From WLMZ01 sp038227995 (GTDB lineage Bacteria > Actinomycetota > Acidimicrobiia > Acidimicrobiales > Ilumatobacteraceae): DNA of 64,000 nt. Below, one piece after another: positions 44,683-53,311 of the stretch. Every line of letters starts with the position of its first letter. Position 1 is the stretch's first letter. Below the pieces are notes generated by a model that did no database searches, had not been told where the DNA came from, and worked only from the letters and a program-made list of their open reading frames with translations. Where the stretch lies: NCBI GenBank assembly GCA_038227995.1, contig JBBRPP010000025.1, forward strand, positions 13,634-77,633, in the 5' to 3' direction. The position numbers and the translations under genes are program-made.

Positions 44683-46659
44683 TCAGTCGTGGATCCAGAC
44701 CGGCTCGCCGATCGGCAGCAGGTTGGCGGTCCAGATGAAGTCCATCGCGGGGTTGCTGACGCGGATGCAACCGTGTGAGGCCGGGTAGTTCGGGACGCTG
44801 GAATATCCGTGAACTGCGATGCCGCCGACCACGAACCGCGGGCGATACAGAGTGCCGAGCGAGCCCTTGTACGCCGGTTGATCAGCGACGCGGTAGACGT
44901 TGAAGTGACCATTGGTGGTGATCGCCGTCCCGGTGATGCGCACGCCGGTGTTGTGGTCGTTGGTCTCGTAGAAGTAGCCGCCGCCGGTGGACGTGTTGAT
45001 CACCCACACCACTTTGCCGCTGCGGATGAAGAAGATCAGCTGCTTGCCCTTGTCGACCTCGAGCAGGTCGCCGGTCGCCGGTGTTGCGGTCGGTTTGCAG
45101 TTCGGGTAGCTGAGCTTGGCCGCAGTGGCAGCGTCGACCCTGCCACTCGCCGACAGCCCGGTGTACTTCTGATACGCCATGACCGCCTGCTGGGTGCTCC
45201 AGCCATACGTGCCGTCGGGCCCGTTGGTCCAGAAACCGAGGTCGATCAGCCGCTGTTGCAGGATCGCGATGTTGCTGCTCCGGTCGCCTTGCGCGGCCGG
45301 AAGGATGAACTCGGTGGTGTACGTCTGGCAGAACGTCGGCGTGGCATCGACGTTCTTCGGGGTACCGAACGCGGTCACGACCGGTGCGCCGAGGTAGAAG
45401 CCGCTCACGTCGGCGATCGCATGGGCGGGGCCCTGGGCGAAGACGTCGAAGCCTCGAGCCGAGACCGGAACGATGACGTGGTTGGCGATGGTCTGGGCCG
45501 GACGGGCGACATTGATGTTCGATGTCGTCCGCGACTTGACCGTTGGATCGTTGGCTCCTGCAGGCGTCACGCTGATGTAGCCGGGGGCGAACGTATCGGT
45601 GACCGTGAGGTTCATCGCCACAGCGGCGACGTCCGCGCGTCCGATGGCCGGGTTGGTGGCGGCCGCGACCTCGACGTCCCAACCGCCCTGCAGGCGAGTG
45701 GCGGCACCGAGCGGGTTCAGCGCCGCGTTGCGGGTGTCGAGGAACCTGGTCGGTGTGGACAACGGTACGAACAGTCCGTCTGTCGACGACGGCGCGGTCG
45801 CGCCGGTGAACATGCCGACGACATCGATGACGAGGTCGCCGCCGGTGAGCGAGAAGACCGAGAACTGACCGGACGCATCGACCGGCACGATCACCTGGTT
45901 GGCGGTGACCTGTCCGGCGAACATGGTGTTGAGGTTCGACGACACCGCCGGCGTGGTGCCGGCCTGGAAGACCTGCCAGTACCCGGCGTTGGCACCAATT
46001 GCGGTGACGTTCAGTGCGACGGCGGACGAACCCGCTGCGCCGGGGGCCGCAAACGTCCGGGTCTCACCCGCCGCCAGCGGTGAAGCGGTTGTGCGGGTGT
46101 CGGCGATGCGTCCCGGAGTCTGCAGTGGCAGCGGCACGAAGCGGCCGGCGGTCGCGGCCGCGACCGGTGTGTAGTAGCCGAGCATGTCGACGACGACGTT
46201 GCCGCCGGCTGATGCGTAGATGTCGACGACTCCCGATGGCCCGACCGGGACGGTGACCATGTTCGGCAGGGCGAGCGCGTCGCCGAGCAATGCCGACGGA
46301 CCATCGACGTTGATGTTCGACGCGGTGGGCAGCGGGCTGCCGTCGGGGTAGACCGTCCAGAACCCGGTGCTGGCTGGTCCGACCACGGTCACGTTGAGGA
46401 CGGCGGCGGTGATGCTGCCGGTGGCGGGAAGCGGTGCAGCGCCCGTGACGGCGACCGAGATCGTGACGCCCGCACCGACGTTTCCGGTGCCTCGAGTGTC
46501 GGCGAGGCGGTTGGGCGACGCAAGGGCCTGGAACATCGAAGGTGCGAGCGAAGCCGCCGCCGCGGGGGTGACCGTCGTGGTCAGCGTCGTCGCGACCGGC
46601 ACCGCCATGATGCATGTCAGGCCCGCGCAGAATCGAAGAATGTGTCGCCTCATCCGCAC
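44683..46659 (-). CDS. Secreted L,D-transpeptidase (YkuD) with peptidoglycan-binding domain and three N-terminal modules
   Basis: 658 residues from GTG at 46659, with an ATG two codons later. A signal peptide (residues 1-36) precedes three copies of a module of about 120 residues (48-163, 182-284, 297-423). A PG_binding_1 domain follows (IAILQQRLIDLGFWTNGPDGTYGWSTQQA, about 463-516). The C-terminal YkuD catalytic domain (533-658) has VHGYSSVPNYPASHGCIRVSN (His617, His629, Cys631). It should form 3-3 crosslinks in peptidoglycan or attach proteins. The modules match those of the P-domain protein at 24682. It lies 105 bases downstream of a sensor kinase on the same strand. Confidence 0.88.
   Translation of the reverse strand: MRMRRHILRFCAGLTCIMAVPVATTLTTTVTPAAAASLAPSMFQALASPNRLADTRGTGNVGAGVTISVAVTGAAPLPATGSITAAVLNVTVVGPASTGFWTVYPDGSPLPTASNINVDGPSALLGDALALPNMVTVPVGPSGVVDIYASAGGNVVVDMLGYYTPVAAATAGRFVPLPLQTPGRIADTRTTASPLAAGETRTFAAPGAAGSSAVALNVTAIGANAGYWQVFQAGTTPAVSSNLNTMFAGQVTANQVIVPVDASGQFSVFSLTGGDLVIDVVGMFTGATAPSSTDGLFVPLSTPTRFLDTRNAALNPLGAATRLQGGWDVEVAAATNPAIGRADVAAVAMNLTVTDTFAPGYISVTPAGANDPTVKSRTTSNINVARPAQTIANHVIVPVSARGFDVFAQGPAHAIADVSGFYLGAPVVTAFGTPKNVDATPTFCQTYTTEFILPAAQGDRSSNIAILQQRLIDLGFWTNGPDGTYGWSTQQAVMAYQKYTGLSASGRVDAATAAKLSYPNCKPTATPATGDLLEVDKGKQLIFFIRSGKVVWVINTSTGGGYFYETNDHNTGVRITGTAITTNGHFNVYRVADQPAYKGSLGTLYRPRFVVGGIAVHGYSSVPNYPASHGCIRVSNPAMDFIWTANLLPIGEPVWIHD
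45391..46518 (-). repeat. Three modules homologous to those of the 24682-26922 protein
   Basis: Each runs from R-(L/I/F)-(A/L)-D-T-R through N-V-T or N-L-T and S-N-(I/L)-N to V-x-V-P-V and D-(V/M)-x-G-(Y/M/F)-(Y/F). Divergent from each other and from the P-domain protein copies. Confidence 0.75.
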
Positions 46660-46764
46660 AGATTAACCGCCGACCGTGCGGATTCGAGGTCGCCCCGGCA
46701 CGCTGCGTGTGGGCGCCCTGCTCAACACGGTCAACGCCAGGTTCACATCTGGCGGGCTGCGGAG

Positions 46765-47976
46765 TCAGTCCGGATGGGCAACCGGCAGGGTCATCACGAA
46801 GGTCGTCGGCGCGCGCGACACCAGCTCGAGCTTTCCACCGTCGGCCTGGGCCAGTCGGCGAGCGAGTGCGAGCCCGCGACCGTGGGGCGCAGCGGGATCA
46901 TCCGACCCGTGGAACAACCCGTCCGCTGTCCGGCTGTCGACAATGCCGTCGTCGCTGACTTGAAGCTGTCGGCCGGAGACGTCGATGCGCACGTCACCCT
47001 TGCCGTGTCGCAGCGCATTGTCGAGGAGGATGTCGATGACCTGACCGACGAAGCCCGGTGTCGCCAGGACGGTTCCGGTGCCGCGGCAGACGAGACCACG
47101 TTTGGCCAACTGATAGCGGTTGAGCCAGTCGCCGCGATGTTCGAGCGCGATCTCCTGCAGGTTGACGGTCATTCGTTGGCTGCCGCGACCACCGCGTGCG
47201 AGATCCAGCAGTTCGTCGAGTGAGGCGGTCATCCGGTCGGTCTGGGACAGAGCTTGGGCGGCGTCCGCGCGAACCGCCTCGTCATCGTGGGTTGCCAGCA
47301 ACTGCAGTTGCAACGCGATGCCGGTGAGCCCCGTGCGGAGTTGGTGGGTGGCGTCGCCGGTGAAGCTGCGCTCGGAGCTGAGCGTCTGGTCGAGGCGGAT
47401 CGCACTCGCTGCGAGCGTCGAGCGGATGTCGTCGATCTCGCGGATCCCCGACGGCGGTGGCAACGCCGCGCTGAAGTCGCCGGCCCCGAGCCGACCGGCC
47501 GACGCGGCCAACTGTTCGAGCGGACCAGCGACGCGCGCGCCGAAGATCGCGGCGAGCACAGCGGCCAGCAGGATCCCGCCGGCGGCGAGCACACCGAGGA
47601 GCAGGAACTGTCGGGTCAGCCGATGACGGAGGTCGGCGCCGCTGGTGCGGACCTCGACCCGCACGCCGGCGTTGTTGGTCGACACGCCACCGAAACCGTT
47701 CTTGATCGACGGCCCGACGGAAGCCACGAGTTGGCCCTTGATGAAGACGCGGACCTCGTCGCCGTCGGGCACCAGCCCGATCAGCTCGCCATTGCTGACC
47801 TCGCCCGTTGCCAACTTGTCGGCCAACGTCGTGCTGATGCTGGCCGCGGTGGCGGTGAGACGGCTGCTCAGTTCGTCCTCCGTCGCCTGCTTCAGCAGCA
47901 GGACGACGGGGCTGGCGATCGCCAGGAGGACCAACACCGCAACCAGGATCGTGTTGCGAACGAGTCGGCGACGCAC
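46765..47976 (-). CDS. Two-component sensor histidine kinase
   Basis: 403 residues from GTG at 47976. The N-terminal membrane segment (about 8-28), a short extracellular loop (DGDEVRVFIKGQLVASVGPSIKNG) and a second segment (about 125-150) lead into HAMP (FGARVAGPLEQLAASAGRLGAGDFS). The phospho-acceptor histidine is in GDATHQLRTGLTGI, and the N box in ILLDNALRHGKGD. The G boxes are shortened: SDDGIVDSRTADGLF then PHGRGLALARRLAQADGG. The stimulus is unknown. It is encoded 6 bases after its response regulator. Confidence 0.9.
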   Translation of the reverse strand: MRRRLVRNTILVAVLVLLAIASPVVLLLKQATEDELSSRLTATAASISTTLADKLATGEVSNGELIGLVPDGDEVRVFIKGQLVASVGPSIKNGFGGVSTNNAGVRVEVRTSGADLRHRLTRQFLLLGVLAAGGILLAAVLAAIFGARVAGPLEQLAASAGRLGAGDFSAALPPPSGIREIDDIRSTLAASAIRLDQTLSSERSFTGDATHQLRTGLTGIALQLQLLATHDDEAVRADAAQALSQTDRMTASLDELLDLARGGRGSQRMTVNLQEIALEHRGDWLNRYQLAKRGLVCRGTGTVLATPGFVGQVIDILLDNALRHGKGDVRIDVSGRQLQVSDDGIVDSRTADGLFHGSDDPAAPHGRGLALARRLAQADGGKLELVSRAPTTFVMTLPVAHPD

Positions 47977-47982
47977 GGCGGG

Positions 47983-48669
47983 TCAGCTCGCTTCGTAACG
48001 GAACCCGATGCCGCGAACCGTCACGATGTGTTCGGGCGTGTCACTGGTGTCGCCGAGCTTGCGGCGCAGCGACGCAACATGGGTGTCGAGCGTGCGTGTC
48101 GAGCCCCACCAGTTCTCGTCCCACACCTCGGTCATGATCTGCTCGCGACGCAATGTCTCGCCGGGGTGTGAGGTCAACAGGACGAGCAGGTCGAACTCCT
48201 TCGGCGCGAGCGCCAGTTCCTCGTCGGCCAGCCAGGCGCGCCGCGCCGCGCGGTCGATGCGCAACGCATTGATCTCGTCGACTGGATGGACAGGAGGGCC
48301 CGCCACGCTGCTCGCCCGAAGTCGGCTGCGGATGCGCGCCGTGAGCTCGGCGACCCGGAACGGCTTGGTGATGTAGTCGTCCGCGCCGGCGTCGAGCCCG
48401 ACGACGACATCGACCTCTTCGTTGCGTGCCGTGAGCATCACGATCGGGAGCCGTGGATAGATGGCCCGAATGCGCCGGCAGACATCGAGTCCGTCGATGT
48501 CGGGCAGGCTGAGATCGAGCAGCACCAGGTCGGGCTCCTCGCCGCCGACGGCTGCCAGCGCAGCCTCGCCGTGATCGACGTGGCGCACGGTGAACCCCTC
48601 TGCCTGCAGCATCCGCACCAGCGGCTGGCTGATGCGTTCGTCGTCTTCGACCAGCAGCAGCGAGTTCAT
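47983..48669 (-). CDS. Two-component response regulator, OmpR/PhoB type
   Basis: 228 residues. The receiver has acidic D9-D10, phospho-acceptor Asp52 in LVLLDLSLPDIDG, Thr in MLTARNE and Lys in DDYITKPF. The C-terminal winged helix reads LAPKEFDLLVLLTSHPGETLRREQIMTEVWDENWWGSTRTLDTHVASLRRKLG. It pairs with the kinase immediately downstream. The L,D-transpeptidase beyond the kinase is a plausible target or co-transcribed gene, but no operator was identified. Confidence 0.93.
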   Translation of the reverse strand: MNSLLLVEDDERISQPLVRMLQAEGFTVRHVDHGEAALAAVGGEEPDLVLLDLSLPDIDGLDVCRRIRAIYPRLPIVMLTARNEEVDVVVGLDAGADDYITKPFRVAELTARIRSRLRASSVAGPPVHPVDEINALRIDRAARRAWLADEELALAPKEFDLLVLLTSHPGETLRREQIMTEVWDENWWGSTRTLDTHVASLRRKLGDTSDTPEHIVTVRGIGFRYEAS

Positions 48670-48696
48670 GTCAGTGGATCGTAGGCGCCGACTGCG

Positions 48697-50022
48697 TCAC
48701 GAGCGGCGCATGCGCAGTGCGGCGGCGTGGGCCGGGAAGCCCTCGTGATCGGCGAGGGCGATGATCGCCGGCGTCATCGCGGCCAGCGCTGGTTCGTCGG
48801 CGCTCGCCACTGCAGTGCGCTTGAGGAACGCTTCGACGGTGATGCCCGACGACACGTGGGCGAAACCGCTCGTGGGAAGCGATGCCGGGCAACCGATGAG
48901 GTAGTTGGCTGCGCTGAACGGCGTGTGCTGACCGAGCAGTATCTCGCCCGCTTCGGTCAGCAGATCCAGCGTCTGCTGACGCGCCGTGTCGTGCACCGCG
49001 AGTTGTAGGTGCTCGGGTGCGTAACGGTTGACCACAGCGGCGGCCTCGATAAGGGACTCGACGAAGACGCAACCGCCGTTGACGCCGAGCGCGGCTCTGG
49101 CCGCGGTCGCTCTTGCCTCCGGGAGATCGGCCAATTGGCGGGCGAGCTCGATGTCGGTGGCATCAGCCAGCGCGGCCGACGTCGTGACGAGCACGACTGC
49201 CGAATCGGTTCCGTGTTCCGCCTCGATCAGGAGGTCCGCCGCGAGGCGGACGGGGTCGGCGAACTCGTCGGCGATCACGACGCTCTCGGTGGGGCCGAGC
49301 AGCATCATCGTCGCCACACCGTGGCGCTGCATCTCCACCTGCGCGCAGGTGACGGCTGGCGAACCGGGGCCGACGACCTTGCGCACTCGGGGGATCGACT
49401 CGGTGCCGAAGCCGAGCGCGGCGATGCCTGCCGGACCGTTCACGCGGAACACGTCGGTGATGCCCAGCTTGCGGCAGACCACAAGGACCGCAGGGTCGAC
49501 CTCACCGGTGGCGCTGCCGGGGATCGGTGGCACGACGAGCGCGATGGATGCGACCCCGGCGACGACCGCTGGCACCGCCAGCTGATAGGCGACCGATGGG
49601 TAGCTGGCCTTGCCGCTGGGGACGAACAGTCCGACGCTGGCGATGGGCGTCACCTTCTCGCCCACGAACAGACCGGGCGCGCTCTCGATCCACCAGTCAC
49701 TGGCCCGCTCGCGGAGCGCGTTGTTGAACGTGCGCAGGTTGACGATCGCTGCGTCGATCGCGGCATCCACATCGTGGTTCACGCGGGCGGCGGCGAGCTC
49801 GTCGGCGGTGACGCGCAGCTGGTCGGGCCTGAGCTCGATCCGATCGAAGTCGCGGAGTGCGCGGCACACGGCCTCGTCGCCGTTGACGCGCACGTCGTCG
49901 ATGATTCGCCCGATCGACTCCCGCAGATCGGGGTCGAAGATGTCGTCGAGCCCGCGGTGGCACAGAGCCTCGCGTTCGGGTTCGGTCATCGCATTCCACG
50001 TCATTCGGCGCAGCACAGCCAT
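48697..50022 (-). CDS. Histidinol dehydrogenase family protein, divergent active site
   Basis: About 441 residues from ATG at 50022 (a TTG seven codons upstream is weaker). HisD blocks are present: VGLFVPSGKASYPSVAYQLAVPAVVAG, GTESIPRVRKVVGPG, LIEAEHGTDS and APEHLQL with the catalytic Glu-His. Relative to E. coli HisD, the zinc ligand Gln of S-Q-A-E-H reads Glu (IEAEH) and the Asp of G-D-Y reads Asn (SAANYLIG). The A-G-P-S-E block reads LGPTES. It may be a HisD paralogue acting on another amino alcohol or sulfo-alcohol. No other his genes are present. Divergent from purA. Confidence 0.75.
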   Translation of the reverse strand: MAVLRRMTWNAMTEPEREALCHRGLDDIFDPDLRESIGRIIDDVRVNGDEAVCRALRDFDRIELRPDQLRVTADELAAARVNHDVDAAIDAAIVNLRTFNNALRERASDWWIESAPGLFVGEKVTPIASVGLFVPSGKASYPSVAYQLAVPAVVAGVASIALVVPPIPGSATGEVDPAVLVVCRKLGITDVFRVNGPAGIAALGFGTESIPRVRKVVGPGSPAVTCAQVEMQRHGVATMMLLGPTESVVIADEFADPVRLAADLLIEAEHGTDSAVVLVTTSAALADATDIELARQLADLPEARATAARAALGVNGGCVFVESLIEAAAVVNRYAPEHLQLAVHDTARQQTLDLLTEAGEILLGQHTPFSAANYLIGCPASLPTSGFAHVSSGITVEAFLKRTAVASADEPALAAMTPAIIALADHEGFPAHAAALRMRRS

Positions 50023-50139
50023 GAGCAAACGGTACCTGGCCAAACCGTGAGAAGCGGGAGCTGCCGACCACTAGGCTTACGCCACGTTCCCTGTGTTTCG
50101 TCGGACCCGACGCGACCCACCGGCCATCTTGGAGCGTGC

Positions 50140-51411
50140 ATGCCTGTCACCGTTGTTGTTGGAGCCCAATGGGGCGACGAAGGCAAGGCCAAGGTCATCG
50201 ATCTGCTCGCCAAGGAGCACGGGTATGTGGTCCGTTACCAGGGTGGACACAACGCCGGTCACACAGTCGTGGTGGGCGACGAGCGCTACGCGCTGCAGCT
50301 GATCCCCAGCGGCATCCTCTACGAGCACGTCGTCCCCGTGATCGGCAACGGTGTCGTTGTCGACATGATCACGCTCTTCAACGAGATGGACACACTCGAA
50401 CGGCGTGGCATCTCGTGCGAGCGGCTGATGGTGAGCAGCCACGCGCATCTGATCTTCCCGTGGCATCAGGCCTGGGACCGACTGGCCGAGGCCGGCCGCG
50501 GCGATCTGAAGATCGGAACGACGTTGAAGGGGATCGGCCCGGCGTACGCGGACAAGGCGCGCCGCGTCGGGTTGCGGGCCGGCGACGTCCTCGATCCCGG
50601 TGCGTTCGCCACCGCGCTCAAGGAACGAGCGACGATCGAGGATGCGGCGCTCACCCAAGCCGGCGGTGACCCGCTCGACGTCGATCAGCTCGTGGCCCAG
50701 TTCACCGAGCTCGCGGCCCGCCTCGCGCCGTACGTGCGCGACACCGTCAGCGAGCTGCACGACGCAATGGCGGCCGGGCATCATCTGCTGCTCGAGGGTG
50801 CGCAGGCGACGTTTCTCGATCTCGACCACGGCACGTATCCGTACGTGACCTCCTCGAACCCGACCGCTGGCGGCGCCTGTGTCGGCACCGGCCTCGGGCC
50901 GCGCGACATCGACCGGATCGTCGGCATCACCAAGGCGTACACGACCCGTGTGGGTGCCGGACCCTTCCCCACCGAGCTGACCGACGAGTTGGGCGACAAG
51001 CTGGTCGAAGTCGGCCGCGAGTTCGGGACGGTGACCGGTCGCCGGCGACGCCCGGGTTGGATCGACTGTGTGATGTTGCGCCAGGCCGTCCGGCTCAACT
51101 CGTTGACCGAGTTGGCGCTCACCAAGCTGGATGTGTTCGACACGTTCGAGACCGTCAAGGTGTGCACGGGCTACCGCCTCGGTGACGTCGTGTTGAGCAA
51201 CTACCCCGATCGGATGAGCCTGCTGGCCGATGTCGAGCCGATCTATGCCGAGTTCCCGGGCTGGAATCGCTCGCTGGCGTCCGTCCGCGAACCCGGCGAA
51301 CTGCCGACCGAGGCCCAGGACTTCCTGCGCCTGATCGAGATGGAAGTCGGCGTGCCGATCCGCATCGTCGGCGTTGGAGCCGAGCGCGACGACTACCTGC
51401 TGTGGTCGTGA
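50140..51411 (+). CDS. purA: Adenylosuccinate synthetase
   Basis: 423 residues from ATG at 50140 with TTGGAGCG upstream; the long in-frame extension to 49009 is antisense to hisD and spurious. GTP-binding GDEGKAK (catalytic Asp13), GGHNAGHT (His41), LLEGAQATFLDLDHGTYPYVTSSNPTAGGACVG and the TGRRRRPGW loop are intact. It makes adenylosuccinate from IMP, aspartate and GTP in AMP synthesis. purB follows 4 bases later, giving the two committed AMP steps in one operon. Confidence 0.97.
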   Translation: MPVTVVVGAQWGDEGKAKVIDLLAKEHGYVVRYQGGHNAGHTVVVGDERYALQLIPSGILYEHVVPVIGNGVVVDMITLFNEMDTLERRGISCERLMVSSHAHLIFPWHQAWDRLAEAGRGDLKIGTTLKGIGPAYADKARRVGLRAGDVLDPGAFATALKERATIEDAALTQAGGDPLDVDQLVAQFTELAARLAPYVRDTVSELHDAMAAGHHLLLEGAQATFLDLDHGTYPYVTSSNPTAGGACVGTGLGPRDIDRIVGITKAYTTRVGAGPFPTELTDELGDKLVEVGREFGTVTGRRRRPGWIDCVMLRQAVRLNSLTELALTKLDVFDTFETVKVCTGYRLGDVVLSNYPDRMSLLADVEPIYAEFPGWNRSLASVREPGELPTEAQDFLRLIEMEVGVPIRIVGVGAERDDYLLWS

Positions 51412-51415
51412 CCCG

Positions 51416-52720
51416 ATGATCCCTCGCTACACCCTTCCCGAGATGGCCGCCGTCTTCAGTGACGTCGAGCGATTCAGTCGCTGGCTCGAGATCGAGCTTC
51501 TCGCCACCGACGCCCATGCGGCGCTCGGACTCGTTCCCGCCGCCGACGCAGCGACGTGTCGGGCTCGCGCACCCCATGTCGACGACGCGTTCGTACAAGC
51601 CGTGCTCGACCGTGAGGCCGTCACGGATCACGACGTTGCCGCGTTCGTCGATGTCGTCCAGAACAAGATCGGGCCGCCCGCGGGATCGTGGATCCACTAC
51701 GGGCTCACGAGCAGCGACGTGGTCGACACCGCGTGGTGCTGGATGCTGCGCGACGCGTGCGATCTGCTGATCGAGACCTCGACCCAGCTGATCGACGTGA
51801 TCGCGACATTGGCTCGCGCTCACCGCGACACGGTGATGATCGGACGCACTCACGGCGTCCATGCCGAGCCGACCACGTTCGGGATGAAGGTCGCGCTGTG
51901 GGCACTGCAACTCGGCCGTGACCGCGATCGCCTGCGCTCTGCCCGGGCGACGATCGCGGTCTGCAAGCTGAGCGGCGCGGTGGGCACGTACTCGAACATC
52001 GACCCGGCAGTCGAGGCATTCGTCGGCGAGCGGCTCGGCCTCACCCCCGTTCCCGCGACCCAGGTGATCGCCCGCGACCGCCATGCAGAGTTCCTGTATT
52101 CGTGTGCGTCGGTCGGTTCCACTCTGGAGTTAATAGCAGTGGAACTGCGACATCTTCAACGAACTGAAGTACGCGAAGTGCAGGAGGGATTCAAGCCTGG
52201 TCAGAAGGGTTCGTCGGCGATGCCGCACAAACGCAACCCCATTTCGGCAGAGACCATCAGTGGGCTGTCGCGTATCTTGCGGAGCAATCTGCAAGCAGGT
52301 TTACAGGATGTCGCGCTGTGGCACGAGCGGGACATTTCGCACAGTTCCGTCGAACGCGTCGTGCTGCCCGACTCGGCGATCCTCGCCCATTATGTGATGA
52401 ACCGAATGCGGCGATTGTTGACCGGCCTGCAAGTGTTTCCTGCGCGGATGGTGGCCAACCTGGAGGCCAGTCATGGTCTGGTCTTCAGCCAGCCGGTGTT
52501 GCTCGCGCTCGTGCAGTCCGGCCTCAGTCGCGACGAGTCGTACCGAATCGTGCAAGAGACGGCAATGCGGGCGTGGGACGAAGGTCGGAGCTTCCGCGGA
52601 CTGCTCGAGTCCGATGCACGTGTCGCCATCGATCCGGCAGTTCTCGACCAGGCATTCGACGTACAACGCAGCCTGCGCCAGGTGGGACGGGTGTTCGTCG
52701 CGCTCGACGAACTCGCGTGA
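51416..52720 (+). CDS. purB: Adenylosuccinate lyase
   Basis: 434 residues from ATG at 51416, four bases after the purA stop. Signature elements: YGLTSSDVVDT, GRTHGVHAEPTTFG and the fumarase-superfamily loop GSSAMPHKRNPI. It cleaves SAICAR and adenylosuccinate in purine synthesis. Codon choice changes inside the gene: codons 239-240 are TTA-ATA, another TTA is at codon 296, and the stretch 52126-52480 has many other rare codons, although the protein remains well conserved there. Confidence 0.96.
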   Translation: MIPRYTLPEMAAVFSDVERFSRWLEIELLATDAHAALGLVPAADAATCRARAPHVDDAFVQAVLDREAVTDHDVAAFVDVVQNKIGPPAGSWIHYGLTSSDVVDTAWCWMLRDACDLLIETSTQLIDVIATLARAHRDTVMIGRTHGVHAEPTTFGMKVALWALQLGRDRDRLRSARATIAVCKLSGAVGTYSNIDPAVEAFVGERLGLTPVPATQVIARDRHAEFLYSCASVGSTLELIAVELRHLQRTEVREVQEGFKPGQKGSSAMPHKRNPISAETISGLSRILRSNLQAGLQDVALWHERDISHSSVERVVLPDSAILAHYVMNRMRRLLTGLQVFPARMVANLEASHGLVFSQPVLLALVQSGLSRDESYRIVQETAMRAWDEGRSFRGLLESDARVAIDPAVLDQAFDVQRSLRQVGRVFVALDELA

Positions 52721-52753
52721 CCGGAAATCGAGATGGGCGATCCGCTGCATGTC

Positions 52754-52788
52754 GATCGTGGCATGCCGTGTGCGACATGCCGACGATC
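52754..52788. terminator. Stem-loop between purB and the convergent small gene
   Basis: GATCGTGGCATG (52754-52765) pairs with CATGCCGACGATC (52776-52788) with one bulged base and a 10-base loop. Located 33 bases after the purB stop, and usable from either direction. Confidence 0.5.
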
Positions 52789-52821
52789 ACATGTGCGGAT
52801 TCAGCCCGACCTGCGAGCTGA

Positions 52822-53238
52822 TCAGACCTCGCCGCGCGAGATGCCGGCCTTCTTCAACACCGTTGCGTCGACACCGATGGTGCGCCACGCCGCATAGCTG
52901 AAACCGTTGCGCTCGCTGTAGTCCTTGGCCACTCGAACGAACTCTGCTTCGATCGCCGACAGGTCGATGGCCCGACCTGCGTTGGCCAATTCGGACTGCA
53001 GATCGAGACGTTCCTGCACCAGTCGAAGTTCCTGTACGGGCTCGGCATTCATGAGTTCGTCGTTGATCACTTCGATCCGCTTGGCGATCGAGTCCGGTGT
53101 GCGCTTGCGCCCGCGCTTCGGCTTGTTGTTGCGCAGTGCTTCGAGATAGTCACGCACGGCTTTGCCTTCTGAACGACCCGCGGCAAGTGCCGCTTTGTGT
53201 TCGTCGGTCATCGGTCCTTTAGGTCCACGTTTTGCCAT
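52822..53238 (-). CDS. Small basic conserved-looking protein of unknown function
   Basis: 138 residues from ATG at 53238; an ATG at 53259 would add MGNYAAA. I do not recognise the family. The N-terminal half is very basic: MAKRGPKGPMTDEHKAALAAG and NNKPKRGRKRTPDSIAKR, the latter resembling an AT-hook-like R-G-R-K patch. The middle is helical and charged (IEVINDELMNAEPVQELRLVQERLDLQSEL), and the end is YAAWRTIGVDATVLKKAGI. DNA binding is a guess from composition. It is convergent with purB and divergent from the thioesterase gene. It has normal codon bias, supporting a real gene. Confidence 0.65.
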   Translation of the reverse strand: MAKRGPKGPMTDEHKAALAAGRSEGKAVRDYLEALRNNKPKRGRKRTPDSIAKRIEVINDELMNAEPVQELRLVQERLDLQSELANAGRAIDLSAIEAEFVRVAKDYSERNGFSYAAWRTIGVDATVLKKAGISRGEV

Positions 53239-53311
53239 GGCGGCAGCATAGTTTCCCATTCACCGGAAATGAAGGCATCGATTGGTTGTTTTGACCGTAC
53301 CGTAAGAGGCC

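Noticed and set aside
49009..50139. Long in-frame N-terminal extension of purA
   Set aside because: It lies entirely antisense to the HisD-family gene and precedes a canonical PurA start (MPVTVVVGAQWGDEGK) with its own ribosome-binding site.
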